Counted from the stretch's first letter, positions 8,977-17,200 are shown. The stretch: DNA of 64,000 nt from Cyclobacteriaceae bacterium (GCA_028284125.1 JANQSI010000018.1:186001-250000), one strand, 5' to 3'. A program made the numbers and translations. The notes: generated by a model from the letters alone, not told the origin.

Positions 8977-9020
8977 AGTGTGGCCATGATGCTAGTTGTG
9001 ACAGGAGCATCAAAAATAAT
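8977..9020. repeat. Imperfect repeat, copy 1, upstream of the TPR gene
   Basis: A block of about 44 bp starting AGTGTGGCCATGATGCTAGT and ending in CAAAAATAAT lies 19 bp before the TPR gene start. A diverged copy is at 9374-9414. The first 20 bp differ only at two C/T positions. It may carry a promoter or a regulator site, since both copies precede minus-strand genes. Confidence 0.55.
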
Positions 9021-9058
9021 AAAATATGGCAAATACCGACATTTTGGAAAATACTCTA

Positions 9059-9223
9059 TTACCTTCCTTTGACTCCACTGTCTTCATCACCACCATTACC
9101 AGGTCCACCAGGATCTGTAGCTTCTTCTAATTCAATTTGTGTTGGTTGAACCACTTCTTGCTTGCATGCTATAAATGCAACACTTAACAGAATAATCAAT
9201 AGTACGCTTACCGCTCTTCTCAT
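9059..9223 (-). CDS. Small lipoprotein, 54 residues
   Basis: The reading frame runs from ATG 9223 to TAA 9059. The product has a signal sequence MRRAVSVLLIILLSVAFIAC with a lipobox (FIAC). A short acidic, Gly/Pro-rich tail (ATDPGGPGNGGDEDSGVKG) follows. Such a tiny peptide would be lipidated and exported. It sits between two copies of an imperfect 44-bp repeat and upstream of the TPR gene. No family is recognised. The call rests on the well-formed lipoprotein signal. Confidence 0.62.
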   Translation of the reverse strand: MRRAVSVLLIILLSVAFIACKQEVVQPTQIELEEATDPGGPGNGGDEDSGVKGR

Positions 9224-9333
9224 AGCTGATAATTTTTAAATTAAACATGAGAAAAGCTAGAGCATTTGCTCCTTTACAACTGAATAGTGATGGTGATCAA
9301 GAGGTTTACAACAGAAAAATTAGTAGAAAAATA

Positions 9334-9360
9334 AAATCCCGTAAAGTGGTCACGGGATTT
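9334..9360 (-). terminator. Rho-independent terminator downstream of gldD
   Basis: The 9-bp stem AAATCCCGT/ACGGGATTT closes a 9-nt loop. On the minus strand it is followed by a T-rich run (TTTTATTTTT), so it should end the mutY-ssb-gldE-gldD transcript about 105 bp after the gldD stop. Confidence 0.75.
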
Positions 9361-9373
9361 GTTCAATTATCAC

Positions 9374-9414
9374 AGTGTGGCTATGATGTTAGTGAGATAA
9401 AAGTACAAAAATGA
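9374..9414. repeat. Imperfect repeat, copy 2
   Basis: Diverged partner of 8977-9020: AGTGTGGCTATGATGTTAGT followed by a purine-rich stretch and CAAAAATGAT. It lies 151 bp upstream of the small lipoprotein start, with the hairpin at 9334-9360 in between. Confidence 0.55.
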
Positions 9415-9465
9415 TCACCGAAATTATAATATTTTGCACTTAATGTTGGAAAGTGATTTGTAAGA

Positions 9466-10023
9466 CTATTTCCACTCCAGCGTCATGAGTAGCTGAACAA
9501 TGTCCTTCTTCAGATAATCAATCACGGGGGCTAGCGAATCATTCTTTGTAGCCGTTTTAAAATACAATGCACCCCTAAGAAAATGATCGACACTATCCGA
9601 AACATGAAATTGAACTTGCGTCGGAACTTCACCTTCCAATTCTGTAAAAGATGCAAACATCCCATTGGGAAGCTCCAGGATACTTTCGTCAATCGCATAG
9701 GCCTTCACATTGTGCTGAGAAGTTAATCGATAAGAATCACTTAAATACTCTCGAATGATGGAGTCCGTTACTGGCTTATAAGTGATCTGAATATTGGCAT
9801 CCATTTGCGGATAAAAGAGGTTAATCCAATATCGTTCGGCGATCCAACTGCTGTCCCTAAGGATCTTCGCGTGTTTTGAATATTGAAAACTGTAGGGGAA
9901 AGAATCAGCCAGATTCAAATACCCTGCTTCTGGCAAGTCAATCCTGTTGTATCCTTTTGGCTTAGGTAGATACTCTGTGCTGCAAGAAACAATGAAGAAC
10001 GAAAGAAGAATTAGGTATCTCAT
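9466..10023 (-). CDS. gldD: Gliding motility lipoprotein GldD
   Basis: A 185-residue lipoprotein (signal [14 protein letters not shown] with Cys at the lipobox). The hallmark [18 protein letters not shown] follows directly, which is the conserved N-terminal motif of GldD. GldD is required for gliding and, through it, for type IX secretion in Flavobacterium johnsoniae. It follows gldE by 19 bp, as in many Bacteroidota, which supports the call. Confidence 0.94.
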   Translation of the reverse strand: MRYLILLSFFIVSCSTEYLPKPKGYNRIDLPEAGYLNLADSFPYSFQYSKHAKILRDSSWIAERYWINLFYPQMDANIQITYKPVTDSIIREYLSDSYRLTSQHNVKAYAIDESILELPNGMFASFTELEGEVPTQVQFHVSDSVDHFLRGALYFKTATKNDSLAPVIDYLKKDIVQLLMTLEWK

Positions 10024-10042
10024 TTATAGGAGGGCGATTAAC

Positions 10043-11401
10043 TTATTTATCAATCTCAGCAACGTCTTTCTTCTTCGATTTGATATAAACCTTAACCTTT
10101 TTAATTCTCTTCATATCAACAGCAACGATTGTAAATAAAAATCGATTGAAACTTATTTTTTCCCCGGCATGCGGCAATACTGTGTTTAACTCAAGCAAAA
10201 GTCCCCCTAAAGATTCACTTTCTCCTTTTACTTCATCAAACTCTGCGATATCAGCGTCGATGATTTTACAAAAATCGTTCAGTGAAGTTTTCCCTTCGAA
10301 AATGAATGTCTGGTCATCCACTTTTTGGTAGGAGATTTCACTCTCATCATCAAACTCATCATTGATTTCACCAACAATCTCCTCAATCACATCCTCCATG
10401 GTGATCAAACCTGATGTACCACCGTACTCATCTACGACAACCGCCATGTGAACTTGCTTTTCCTGAAAATCCTTGAACAGATCGTCGATCTTCTTGCTCT
10501 CAGGAATGAAGTAGGCTTCTCTCAGCATGGTCCGCCAATCAAACCCTTCTTCATTATCAAGGTGTGGTAAGAGGTCTTTGATGTACAAGATTCCCTCGAT
10601 CTTATCAATTGTCTCACTAAATACCGGGATTCGTGAATAACCAGTTTTGTTGACCTGGTTCATTAGTTCATGAAAATCAGTCTCTATATCTATAGAGGTA
10701 ATATCCATTCTGGACTTCATTACCTGTTTGACGGACAAAGTTCCGAAATTCACAATTCCCTTTAGAATTCCTTTTTCTTCCTCCGTGACGGCCTCCTTTT
10801 CAACTGAGATTTCCAATGCTTGATTTATTTCTTCCACCGAAAGGTTGTATCCTTTCTTTTCCATCCGTTTTTCAATCAAACCCGTCAAGGCCATTAAAAA
10901 CCATGAGGCTGGCCGAAAAAATCCATCCATGAAAACAATGAGGCCAGAAGTTTTTTTCGCAAAACCAATCCCATTGTGGTTTGCGTAAACCTTTGGAATT
11001 ATTTCTCCGAAAAAAATGATTAAGGCGGTTATAGAAACGGTCAATATCGCAATCGCAAGACCTTCTCTGCCTTGAGGCCCCACAATTCGCCACGTGGCAA
11101 ATGTTGAGATGGTCACAATAAAAATATTGATCAGGTTGTTGGCGATCAAAATAGTAGCCAGCAGCCGCTTCGGGTTATAAAGCAATTGACCGATTCTTTG
11201 CTCCTGCTTATTAGAAGAATTCTTACACTTCGAAATCTGATCGTGCGTTAAGGAAAAAAATGCCACCTCTGATCCAGACACTAGACCGGATAGAATGAGA
11301 AGTACAATAAGTACCAGTCCGTTTAATAAGAAGAATGAGAATGGCATTTCAGCCATTATACTTATTAAAAGCGTGGGGAACGGGTCGTCCGATGTTTCCA
11401 A
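10043..11401 (-). CDS. gldE: Gliding motility-associated membrane protein GldE (CNNM/CBS/CorC type)
   Basis: A 452-residue inner-membrane protein. A CNNM/DUF21 membrane domain (NGLVLIVLLILSGLVSGSEVAFFSLT, then about three more helices up to residue 190) is followed by a tandem CBS pair (VMKSRMDITSIDIE and KQVHMAVVVDEYGGTSGLITMEDVIEEIVGEI) and a CorC/HlyC C-terminal domain. Position directly between ssb and gldD identifies it as GldE rather than a generic hemolysin-like transporter. Confidence 0.94.
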   Translation of the reverse strand: METSDDPFPTLLISIMAEMPFSFFLLNGLVLIVLLILSGLVSGSEVAFFSLTHDQISKCKNSSNKQEQRIGQLLYNPKRLLATILIANNLINIFIVTISTFATWRIVGPQGREGLAIAILTVSITALIIFFGEIIPKVYANHNGIGFAKKTSGLIVFMDGFFRPASWFLMALTGLIEKRMEKKGYNLSVEEINQALEISVEKEAVTEEEKGILKGIVNFGTLSVKQVMKSRMDITSIDIETDFHELMNQVNKTGYSRIPVFSETIDKIEGILYIKDLLPHLDNEEGFDWRTMLREAYFIPESKKIDDLFKDFQEKQVHMAVVVDEYGGTSGLITMEDVIEEIVGEINDEFDDESEISYQKVDDQTFIFEGKTSLNDFCKIIDADIAEFDEVKGESESLGGLLLELNTVLPHAGEKISFNRFLFTIVAVDMKRIKKVKVYIKSKKKDVAEIDK

Positions 11402-11417
11402 TTAGTATTTCTTTCGT

Positions 11418-11870
11418 TCAAAATGGGAGGTCATCAGTTGGATCTTCAACTGGTGCACTCGGGGCAGCCTGTGGTTGTTGTGCTACAGGTTGTTGGTACG
11501 TATTTTCCTGAGGTGTTGTTCCACCTCCGGACGAGCTAGAACCACCACCAAGCATAGTCATGTTATCTCCAACTACCTCGGTAGTATATCTTGTGATTCC
11601 ATCCTTTTCCCATGATCTTGTTTTGAGTTTTCCCTCAACATAAATCATGTCTCCTTTTTTCACATATTTTTCGGCCACTTCAGCCAAGCCTCGCCAAAGA
11701 ACTATGTTATGCCACTCAGTTGTTTCTCTTCGCTCTCCAGTAGTTCTATCCTTATATGTTTCTGATGTTGCCATCGAAAAATTTGCTACTGTAGCCCCAT
11801 TTTCTAAATGTCTCACTTCCGGGTCTTTGCCCAATCTTCCAACGAGAATCACTTTGTTTACTCCTGACAT
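11418..11870 (-). CDS. ssb: Single-stranded DNA-binding protein
   Basis: A 150-residue SSB: an OB fold in residues 1-105 ([57 protein letters not shown]), a Gln/Pro/Gly/Ser-rich linker, and the conserved acidic tip DPTDDLPF that recruits partner proteins. It lies 6 bp after mutY in the same operon. Confidence 0.97.
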   Translation of the reverse strand: MSGVNKVILVGRLGKDPEVRHLENGATVANFSMATSETYKDRTTGERRETTEWHNIVLWRGLAEVAEKYVKKGDMIYVEGKLKTRSWEKDGITRYTTEVVGDNMTMLGGGSSSSGGGTTPQENTYQQPVAQQPQAAPSAPVEDPTDDLPF

Positions 11871-11876
11871 AGTCTC

Positions 11877-12935
11877 TTACGATTTTATTCCGATTTGCTC
11901 TAAGTAATTTACGATTAGCTTAGGTTTTGGCAAATTTACAATTTCCTCAACGGAATATGGTTCTCCAAAGTCACTCTTTACCTTTTTAATTTGGTCAGGT
12001 GCCAACTTGATCTTGTAAAAAATGGCCTTGATTCTTTGATGGCTAAGGATATGCTGAAACTCCTGGCTTTCATCTTCTATGACAAAATCATGAGTTAACA
12101 GCTCCCTCGCTTTATTAAATATTTCTTCCCTATCCAACTTCCCTTCTATCACTTTAAAATCAAATAAATGCGCCCAAACGTCGTTGGAATCCCTCTGTCT
12201 CATTAAATAGTTTGACCCATCATGAAGCACGAGGTAGTTGAGAAACCGTTCCCTAACCTTAATCTTTTTTGACTTTGAAGGGAGTTGATTTTGTATCTTC
12301 CGAATACTTGCAAAGCAGTCTACATTAAATATACAGCTTGGACAATCAGGAGATGGAGTACAAACAGTTGAACCAAATTCCATCATTGCCTGGTTAAAGA
12401 TTCCCGGTTGCTCTTTTGAAATATGCTTGATTAGAACCTCCTCAAAAACTATCCTTGTCTTTTGCTTGGCAATGTCATCCTTTATTCCAAAATATCTGCT
12501 GGCAAAGCGAAAAACATTCCCATCAACCACCGGCGTGGGCTCATCAAAACAAATAGAGGCAATAGCAGCAGCTGTGTATGGGCCCACTCCCTTTAACTTT
12601 AAAATCTCTTTGTACATGTTTGGAAAAATTCCTCCAAACACTTCCGACACATGTTTAGCTGTAGCATGCAAGTTCCTTGCTCGTGAATAATAGCCCAAAC
12701 CTTGCCACAGTCGTAACACCTCCTTCTCATCAGCATTGGCTAGGTCACTAACGGTAGGATACGTTTCAACAAACTTTTCAAAGTATGGCAGACCTTGTTC
12801 CACCCGTGTTTGCTGCAAGATGATCTCAGAAAGCCAAACCCTGTATGGGTCTTTGTTCTTGCGCCAGGGTAAATCTCGCTTTCTTTCTGTGTACCAGTTA
12901 ATTAGCTTATCTGAAAATGATTGATTTTTGATAAT
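11877..12935 (-). CDS. mutY: A/G-specific adenine glycosylase MutY, no canonical start codon
   Basis: Removes adenine mispaired with 8-oxoguanine. The conserved N-terminus WYTERKRDLPWR...PYRVWLSEIILQQTRV includes the catalytic Glu (E of WLSEI, E37 in E. coli) and lies upstream of the first TTG (12818). The frame is open only back to a TAA at 12938-12936, and the codons after it are ATT (12935-12933) and ATC, with no ATG, GTG or TTG. From ATT the protein has 352 residues and its Trp-Tyr pair falls at 14-15, as in E. coli (13-14). HhH GVGPYTAAAIASICF and the catalytic Asp region PTPVVDGN are present. The Fe-S cysteines are spaced C-X5-C-X2-C-X5-C, one residue shorter than the usual C-X6. A NUDIX-like C-terminal domain follows. 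Identity is firm; the start is inferred. Confidence 0.9.
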   Translation of the reverse strand: MIKNQSFSDKLINWYTERKRDLPWRKNKDPYRVWLSEIILQQTRVEQGLPYFEKFVETYPTVSDLANADEKEVLRLWQGLGYYSRARNLHATAKHVSEVFGGIFPNMYKEILKLKGVGPYTAAAIASICFDEPTPVVDGNVFRFASRYFGIKDDIAKQKTRIVFEEVLIKHISKEQPGIFNQAMMEFGSTVCTPSPDCPSCIFNVDCFASIRKIQNQLPSKSKKIKVRERFLNYLVLHDGSNYLMRQRDSNDVWAHLFDFKVIEGKLDREEIFNKARELLTHDFVIEDESQEFQHILSHQRIKAIFYKIKLAPDQIKKVKSDFGEPYSVEEIVNLPKPKLIVNYLEQIGIKS

Positions 12936-12975
12936 TTAAATGTCTATTTTCTTTTTTTATATGGAGGTGCAAAAT

Positions 12976-12983
12976 TAATTTTG
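12976..12983 (+). promoter_or_regulatory. Candidate -7 box for the HU operon
   Basis: TAATTTTG fits the Bacteroidota -7 consensus TAnnTTTG, 41 bp before the HU start, in the divergent gap from mutY. A T-run lies about 20 bp upstream in place of a clear TTTG. Confidence 0.45.
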
Positions 12984-13024
12984 GCGACCTAATTTAAAAC
13001 TACCCACCTAAAAATCAGAGTGTT

Positions 13025-13315
13025 GTGACAAAAGCTGACGTAATAAACGAAATCGCCGACAAAACAGGAATTGATAAAGCAGATGTGCAAGCTTCGGTAG
13101 AAGCTTTCTTTTCCGTTGTAAAAAGTAACATGGCGAATGGTGAAAATGTTTATGTGCGAGGATTCGGAAGCTTTGTCAACAAGAAAAGAGCAAAAAAGAT
13201 TGCTCGAAACATTTCTAAGAACACTGCGATTGTCATTGACGAGCATTTTATTCCGTCGTTTAAGCCGTCAAAGCTATTTGTAGAGAAGATTAAGAGAAGC
13301 AACAAGATCAAGTAG
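13025..13315 (+). CDS. HU/IHF family DNA-binding protein
   Basis: A 96-residue nucleoid protein: MTKADVINEIADKTGIDKADVQASVEAFFSVV helices, then GENVYVRGFGSFVNKKRA (family signature RGFGSF) and the arm region ending FIPSFKPSKLF. The start is GTG at 13025. Length and core match HU. It heads an operon with a TPR protein, a 29-residue basic protein and ribonuclease G, divergent from mutY. Confidence 0.94.
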   Translation: MTKADVINEIADKTGIDKADVQASVEAFFSVVKSNMANGENVYVRGFGSFVNKKRAKKIARNISKNTAIVIDEHFIPSFKPSKLFVEKIKRSNKIK

Positions 13316-14104
13316 TTGAATAAAGTACAAATATTTTTATCAGTAGGAGCACTCGCTCTAATCGTAATTCTTTATCAACTCCCAAGAGTGGTTGTCGAAA
13401 ATGATCAACTACAGGAAGTTGTAGAGACTACTGAGACGCATGGCCTGGCCATACCAGATGATGTCAGGAAGAGGATGTCCGAGCTAAGAAGATTGCTTGA
13501 AGTAGACGAAAATGTGGATAAAAAAATTAACTTTGCGCACTCTTTAGCTAGCTATTATCTAGACTATGGTGTACTAGATAGTGCTGTGAGTTTGGGAGAG
13601 GAGATTGAAAGTTGGACTTCAGATCCTTCTGAACTCGCGATGGATATTTACTTCAAAGCTTTTGAAAGATCTCAAAGTCAATCAGAAGCAAAAGAATATT
13701 CAGAAAGAGCAAAGAGTGTGTTAGAAAAATTGTTGGATAAAGATCCGACAAACCTTTTGCTGAAAAACAAACTGGCGATGACGCTTGTTACAACTGAGAA
13801 TCCAATGGCAGGTATCGGTATGCTTAGAGAAATTCTCATTGAGAATCCGAATGATCGTCAGGCCATATTGAACTTGGGATTTTTATCGATTCAAAGTGGA
13901 CAGTTTGATAGAGCAAGAGAACGTTTTGAGAAACTTCTTTCATTGGACCCATCGGATCAGGAAGCAAGACTATACCTGGCAGTTTCAATGATAGAGATAG
14001 ATGAACAATCGCAGGCACGACTGCTTTTGGAAGAAATACTTAGCTCAAACGATTCAATCCCTGCGATCAGAATGATGGCACAGGATTATTTAAAAGGGCT
14101 TTAA
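13316..14104 (+). CDS. Membrane-anchored TPR protein
   Basis: A 262-residue protein with a TTG start immediately after the HU stop, so translation is probably coupled. An N-terminal signal anchor (IFLSVGALALIVILYQL) is followed by a helical periplasmic domain. Clear TPR units lie near the C-terminus (NDRQAILNLGFLSIQSGQFDRARERFEKLLSLDPSDQEARLYLAVSMIEID). This fits the conserved TPR gene seen between HU and the ribonuclease G gene in other Bacteroidota. The partner is unknown. Confidence 0.85.
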   Translation: MNKVQIFLSVGALALIVILYQLPRVVVENDQLQEVVETTETHGLAIPDDVRKRMSELRRLLEVDENVDKKINFAHSLASYYLDYGVLDSAVSLGEEIESWTSDPSELAMDIYFKAFERSQSQSEAKEYSERAKSVLEKLLDKDPTNLLLKNKLAMTLVTTENPMAGIGMLREILIENPNDRQAILNLGFLSIQSGQFDRARERFEKLLSLDPSDQEARLYLAVSMIEIDEQSQARLLLEEILSSNDSIPAIRMMAQDYLKGL

Positions 14105-14136
14105 AAACATTTTAGAAATTAAAAAATTATTAAACT

Positions 14137-14226
14137 ATGCCGTGTGGTAAGAAAAGAAAGAGACATAAGATCTCTACTCACAAGAGGAAAAAAAGACTGA
14201 GAAAAAACAGACATAAGAAAAAGTAA
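14137..14226 (+). CDS. 29-residue basic protein, bS22/AURKAIP1-COX24-like
   Basis: ATG 14137 to TAA 14226. The peptide begins MPCGKKRKRHKISTHKRKKR and continues with more Arg, Lys and His; about two thirds of its residues are basic. This matches the tiny AURKAIP1/COX24-domain proteins (related to mitochondrial mS38 and mycobacterial bS22) that bind the small ribosomal subunit near the decoding centre. It lies 32 bp after the TPR gene and 22 bp before rng, so it is translated from the same mRNA. Ribosome association is by homology only. Confidence 0.85.
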   Translation: MPCGKKRKRHKISTHKRKKRLRKNRHKKK

Positions 14227-14248
14227 CTGACATTCTAACTAATTCGCT

Positions 14249-15799
14249 ATGAGTAATGAACTGATCATTGACTCAACTCGCGAAGAATGTCGAATTGCTT
14301 TACTTAAGAACAGAAGGCTTGTAGAGTTTCACCAAGACGGAGGTGGACATTCATTTAATGTAGGAGACATTTACTTAGGCTCTGTAAAAAAAGTGGTTCA
14401 AGGTTTGAACGCCGCTTTTATAGACCTGGGATATGAAAAAGACGCATTTCTGCATTATCTGGATCTTGGCCCTCAGGTTCAATCACTAAATAAGTTTACG
14501 AAGCTTACCTTATCAAAAAAACTCAATGGCGGAAAGCTTGCGGGTTTCAGGAAAGAGCCAGACATAAACAAGCTTGGCAAAATGAGCCAGGTCCTGACCA
14601 AAGGTCAAAAAATCCTTGTTCAGGTAGTGAAAGAACCTATTTCTACTAAAGGCCCGCGACTTTCTTGCGAGTTGTCATTAGCTGGAAGGTACCTCATTAT
14701 GGTTCCTTTCTCAAATGCCGTTAGCATATCAAAAAAGATAACGGACTCTAATGAGCGTAAAAGGCTTAGCCGACTTATCAGCTCAATCAAACCAGAAGGG
14801 TTTGGTGTTATCATCCGAACTGTAGCTCAAGGAAAAGAGGTTAAAGATCTGGATACAGACCTAAGAAATCTCGTAGAAAAGTGGGAGAATGGCATGAAGA
14901 ACTTGCGGACCGCCAAAGTCCGTGAAAAGGTGATAGGGGAGATGAATCGAGCGAACTCTATCCTCCGAGACGTCCTCAACGAAAGTTTTGACAGTATCCT
15001 TGTCGATGACAAAAAGCTTCACCTTGAAATAAAAAGTTTCATAAAAGGCATTGCCCCAGAGAAAGAAAAAATTGTCAAGCATTACACTGCAAAGACAAAA
15101 ATCTTTGAAGCTCTCGGTGTTGAAAAACAACTGAAAACATCTTTTGGTCAGTCAGTAAGCATGCCAACTGGAGGCTACCTGATCATCGAGCATACAGAAG
15201 CCCTCCATGTAATTGATGTTAATAGCGGCAACAAATCAAATAGAGAAGATAATCAGGAGGATACGGCCTTAAAAGTAAACCTAGAAGCAGCGGCCGAAAT
15301 TGCGCGTCAACTCCGGCTCAGGGATATGGGTGGGATCATTGTCATCGATTTTATTGATATGCGAAGAGTGGAAAACAAGAAGAAACTTTTCGCAGCGATG
15401 AAGGAGGAGATGAAAGACGACAGGTCTAAACACACCATTCTTCCTCTGTCCAAGTTCGGGCTGATGGAAATCACTCGTCAGAGAGTTCGACCTGAAGTGA
15501 ACATCTCTACCAGAGAGGTTTGCCCTACATGCGGAGGGACTGGAAAAATCTCGGCTTCTATACAAATCGCGGATCAAATTGATAATACCTTGAAGTATAT
15601 CATTGAATCGCAAAACGAGAAAAAGATCACTATTGCTATGCATCCATACTTGTATGCATACTTTACCGCTGGAATTATTTCCAAAAGAGTTAAATGGTTT
15701 TCGAAATATTTTCGTTGGGTTAATCTAGTAGAAGACAGTTCGATGGCTCTGACTGAGTATGAAGTATTGAATTCTCAAGGAGAACCGATCCAGATTTAA
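14249..15799 (+). CDS. rng: Ribonuclease E/G family endoribonuclease (RNase G)
   Basis: A 516-residue RNase G. The S1 domain (GDIYLGSVKKVVQGLNAAFIDLG, about 40-130), the RNase H-like/DNase I region with HVIDVNSGNKS and RDMGGIIVIDFIDMRR (metal-binding Asp residues), and the zinc-link CPTCGGTG near residue 430 are all present. It lacks the long C-terminal scaffold of RNase E. It matures rRNA and decays mRNA. Co-location with a small-subunit-binding peptide fits a rRNA/ribosome role. Confidence 0.95.
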   Translation: MSNELIIDSTREECRIALLKNRRLVEFHQDGGGHSFNVGDIYLGSVKKVVQGLNAAFIDLGYEKDAFLHYLDLGPQVQSLNKFTKLTLSKKLNGGKLAGFRKEPDINKLGKMSQVLTKGQKILVQVVKEPISTKGPRLSCELSLAGRYLIMVPFSNAVSISKKITDSNERKRLSRLISSIKPEGFGVIIRTVAQGKEVKDLDTDLRNLVEKWENGMKNLRTAKVREKVIGEMNRANSILRDVLNESFDSILVDDKKLHLEIKSFIKGIAPEKEKIVKHYTAKTKIFEALGVEKQLKTSFGQSVSMPTGGYLIIEHTEALHVIDVNSGNKSNREDNQEDTALKVNLEAAAEIARQLRLRDMGGIIVIDFIDMRRVENKKKLFAAMKEEMKDDRSKHTILPLSKFGLMEITRQRVRPEVNISTREVCPTCGGTGKISASIQIADQIDNTLKYIIESQNEKKITIAMHPYLYAYFTAGIISKRVKWFSKYFRWVNLVEDSSMALTEYEVLNSQGEPIQI

Positions 15800-15801
15800 G
15801 A

Positions 15802-15834
15802 GCCATTTTGATTGAGTTTATCACCTAAAATGGC
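15802..15834 (+). terminator. Weak hairpin after rng
   Basis: GCCATTTT and AAAATGGC form an 8-bp stem around a 17-nt loop just after the rng stop. There is no T-run after it on the plus strand, so termination is uncertain; it may only protect the 3' end or separate the next gene. Confidence 0.4.
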
Positions 15835-15854
15835 AACCTTTGGGTGGTTCAGGC

Positions 15855-16817
15855 ATGAAAAAACTCTTAACCATATTGATTGTTGGCCTTATTATGGGTT
15901 TTCACGTCGAGGCACAGCTTCTCGAGGATAACCAAAGTCGGTTAAAAACGGCCAGGGTCAAGAGTCCAGGTTTTCTGTTTTTTCGAAGCAAAAAGAAAAT
16001 AAGAACAGGGACTGGAGCAAATCAGCAAAAAGTTGTAGGGCAAACTAGTCCAAGGTACTCACAAGGAAGGGTTAGCTTCCGATCGAAGGGAATTTCCCCT
16101 CGATTCTCGTCAGGATCACCTTTCCGATCTCGTGATTATAGAATTGCACCTAGATATTCCTCAGGTTCACCATTTCGAAATTCCCAGTACAAAGTAACGC
16201 CACGCTACTCAGGAGGTAATCCATTCAGAGGTTCCGACTATCGAATCACTCCTCGATATTCTCGTGGAAATCCGTTTAGAGGATCTCAGTATGCAGTTTC
16301 TCCTAGATATTCAAGAGGAATGCCGTTCCGTGGCAAAGACTACCGGATTTCTCCAAGATATTCCTCAGGCAATCCGTTTAGAGGAAGGGATTACAAAGTT
16401 TCTCCTAGATATTCTGTTGGTAATCCGTTTCGTGGAGCTCGGTACAAAGTATCACCACGATATTCACAAGGAATGCCCTTCGAGTCATGGCACTTCAAGG
16501 TCAAACCAAGGTATACAAATCCAAAAAACCGATTCGTTGTGAACACTGCCTATAGAAAAATGCAGCGCTACTATAATGAATCAGCAGGCTATAGAGGAAA
16601 CATGAAATTGTCAAAACGTGGTTCTGGAGATCAGCATCCTAGTAGTAATTACCATTTTGCGATGAGGTTCTCAAATCCCAAAATCAGGAAAATGTTCAGG
16701 AAGTGGAACATCTTTTGGGTCAGAGTAAATGGGAACAAGGAAGAGCCAAAAGGTGTTAAAGCATCGGTAAGAAGTCCGAAATTTGATAAAAAAGAAAAGG
16801 ACATCTGGAACAACTGA
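15855..16817 (+). CDS. Exported protein with nine 17-residue PRYS repeats
   Basis: A 320-residue protein with a signal peptide (MKKLLTILIVGLIMGFHVEAQ). I chose ATG 15855 over an in-frame TTG at 15840. After a basic linker it has nine consecutive units of consensus PRYSSGNPFRGRDYKVS (the first is 16 residues), then a non-repetitive basic C-terminal domain of about 100 residues. The repeats are rich in Arg, Tyr, Ser and Gly with two Pro each, and very basic. No membrane helix follows. I do not recognise a named family. It may be a cell-surface or periplasmic structural protein binding an acidic polymer, which is speculation. It is followed closely by ytxJ. Confidence 0.75.
   Translation: MKKLLTILIVGLIMGFHVEAQLLEDNQSRLKTARVKSPGFLFFRSKKKIRTGTGANQQKVVGQTSPRYSQGRVSFRSKGISPRFSSGSPFRSRDYRIAPRYSSGSPFRNSQYKVTPRYSGGNPFRGSDYRITPRYSRGNPFRGSQYAVSPRYSRGMPFRGKDYRISPRYSSGNPFRGRDYKVSPRYSVGNPFRGARYKVSPRYSQGMPFESWHFKVKPRYTNPKNRFVVNTAYRKMQRYYNESAGYRGNMKLSKRGSGDQHPSSNYHFAMRFSNPKIRKMFRKWNIFWVRVNGNKEEPKGVKASVRSPKFDKKEKDIWNN
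16050..16505 (+). repeat. 51-bp coding tandem repeat, nine units
   Basis: One 48-bp and eight 51-bp units encode the PRYS repeat. Units differ at many synonymous and several coding positions, so the array is old and under selection rather than freshly amplified. Confidence 0.9.
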
Positions 16818-16823
16818 TGATAA

Positions 16824-17156
16824 ATGGAGTGGTACAATTTAACCGATACAGAACAGCTCAAAGAGATATCTGAAATCTCGAAGACCGATCCGGTGTTAAT
16901 TTTCAAGCACAGCACAAGATGTGTGATTAGCAGCATGGCATTGGGAAGACTTGAGCGTAATTGGCAAGACAGTGGTATAAAACCATTTTACCTTGATCTT
17001 ATAGCTCACAGAGAGGTCTCCAATAATGTTGAGAATGAATTTGGTGTCCAGCACCAATCGCCACAAGCCATCCTAATAAAGAATGGAAAAGTCGTATATC
17101 ATACATCTCATAACGGCATTGAGTTCGATGAAATCGACTCTATGGCAAAAACTTAA
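16824..17156 (+). CDS. ytxJ: Bacillithiol-system redox protein YtxJ
   Basis: A 110-residue thioredoxin-like monothiol protein (DUF2847). The motif PVLIFKHSTRCVISSMALGRLE has the single active Cys in the TRC-I-SS context typical of YtxJ, and VQHQSPQAILIKNGKVVYHTSHNGI is the cis-Pro and C-terminal strand region. YtxJ is thought to reduce bacillithiolated proteins in the cytoplasm. BshC, encoded about 17 kb away in this window, supports a bacillithiol system. Confidence 0.92.
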   Translation: MEWYNLTDTEQLKEISEISKTDPVLIFKHSTRCVISSMALGRLERNWQDSGIKPFYLDLIAHREVSNNVENEFGVQHQSPQAILIKNGKVVYHTSHNGIEFDEIDSMAKT

Positions 17157-17180
17157 CAACACTTTTAGGGACGAGATCGT

Positions 17181-17188
17181 TAACTTTG
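17181..17188 (+). promoter_or_regulatory. Candidate -7 box
   Basis: TAACTTTG fits TAnnTTTG and lies 12 bp before the ATG of the next gene. That would give a very short leader, so confidence is limited. Confidence 0.35.
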
Positions 17189-17200
17189 TTCTATTAAGAC

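Noticed and set aside
12816-12818. TTG 12818 as the mutY start
   Set aside because: It would remove the conserved N-terminus, including the catalytic Glu and the WY...LPWR block, which are encoded in frame upstream.
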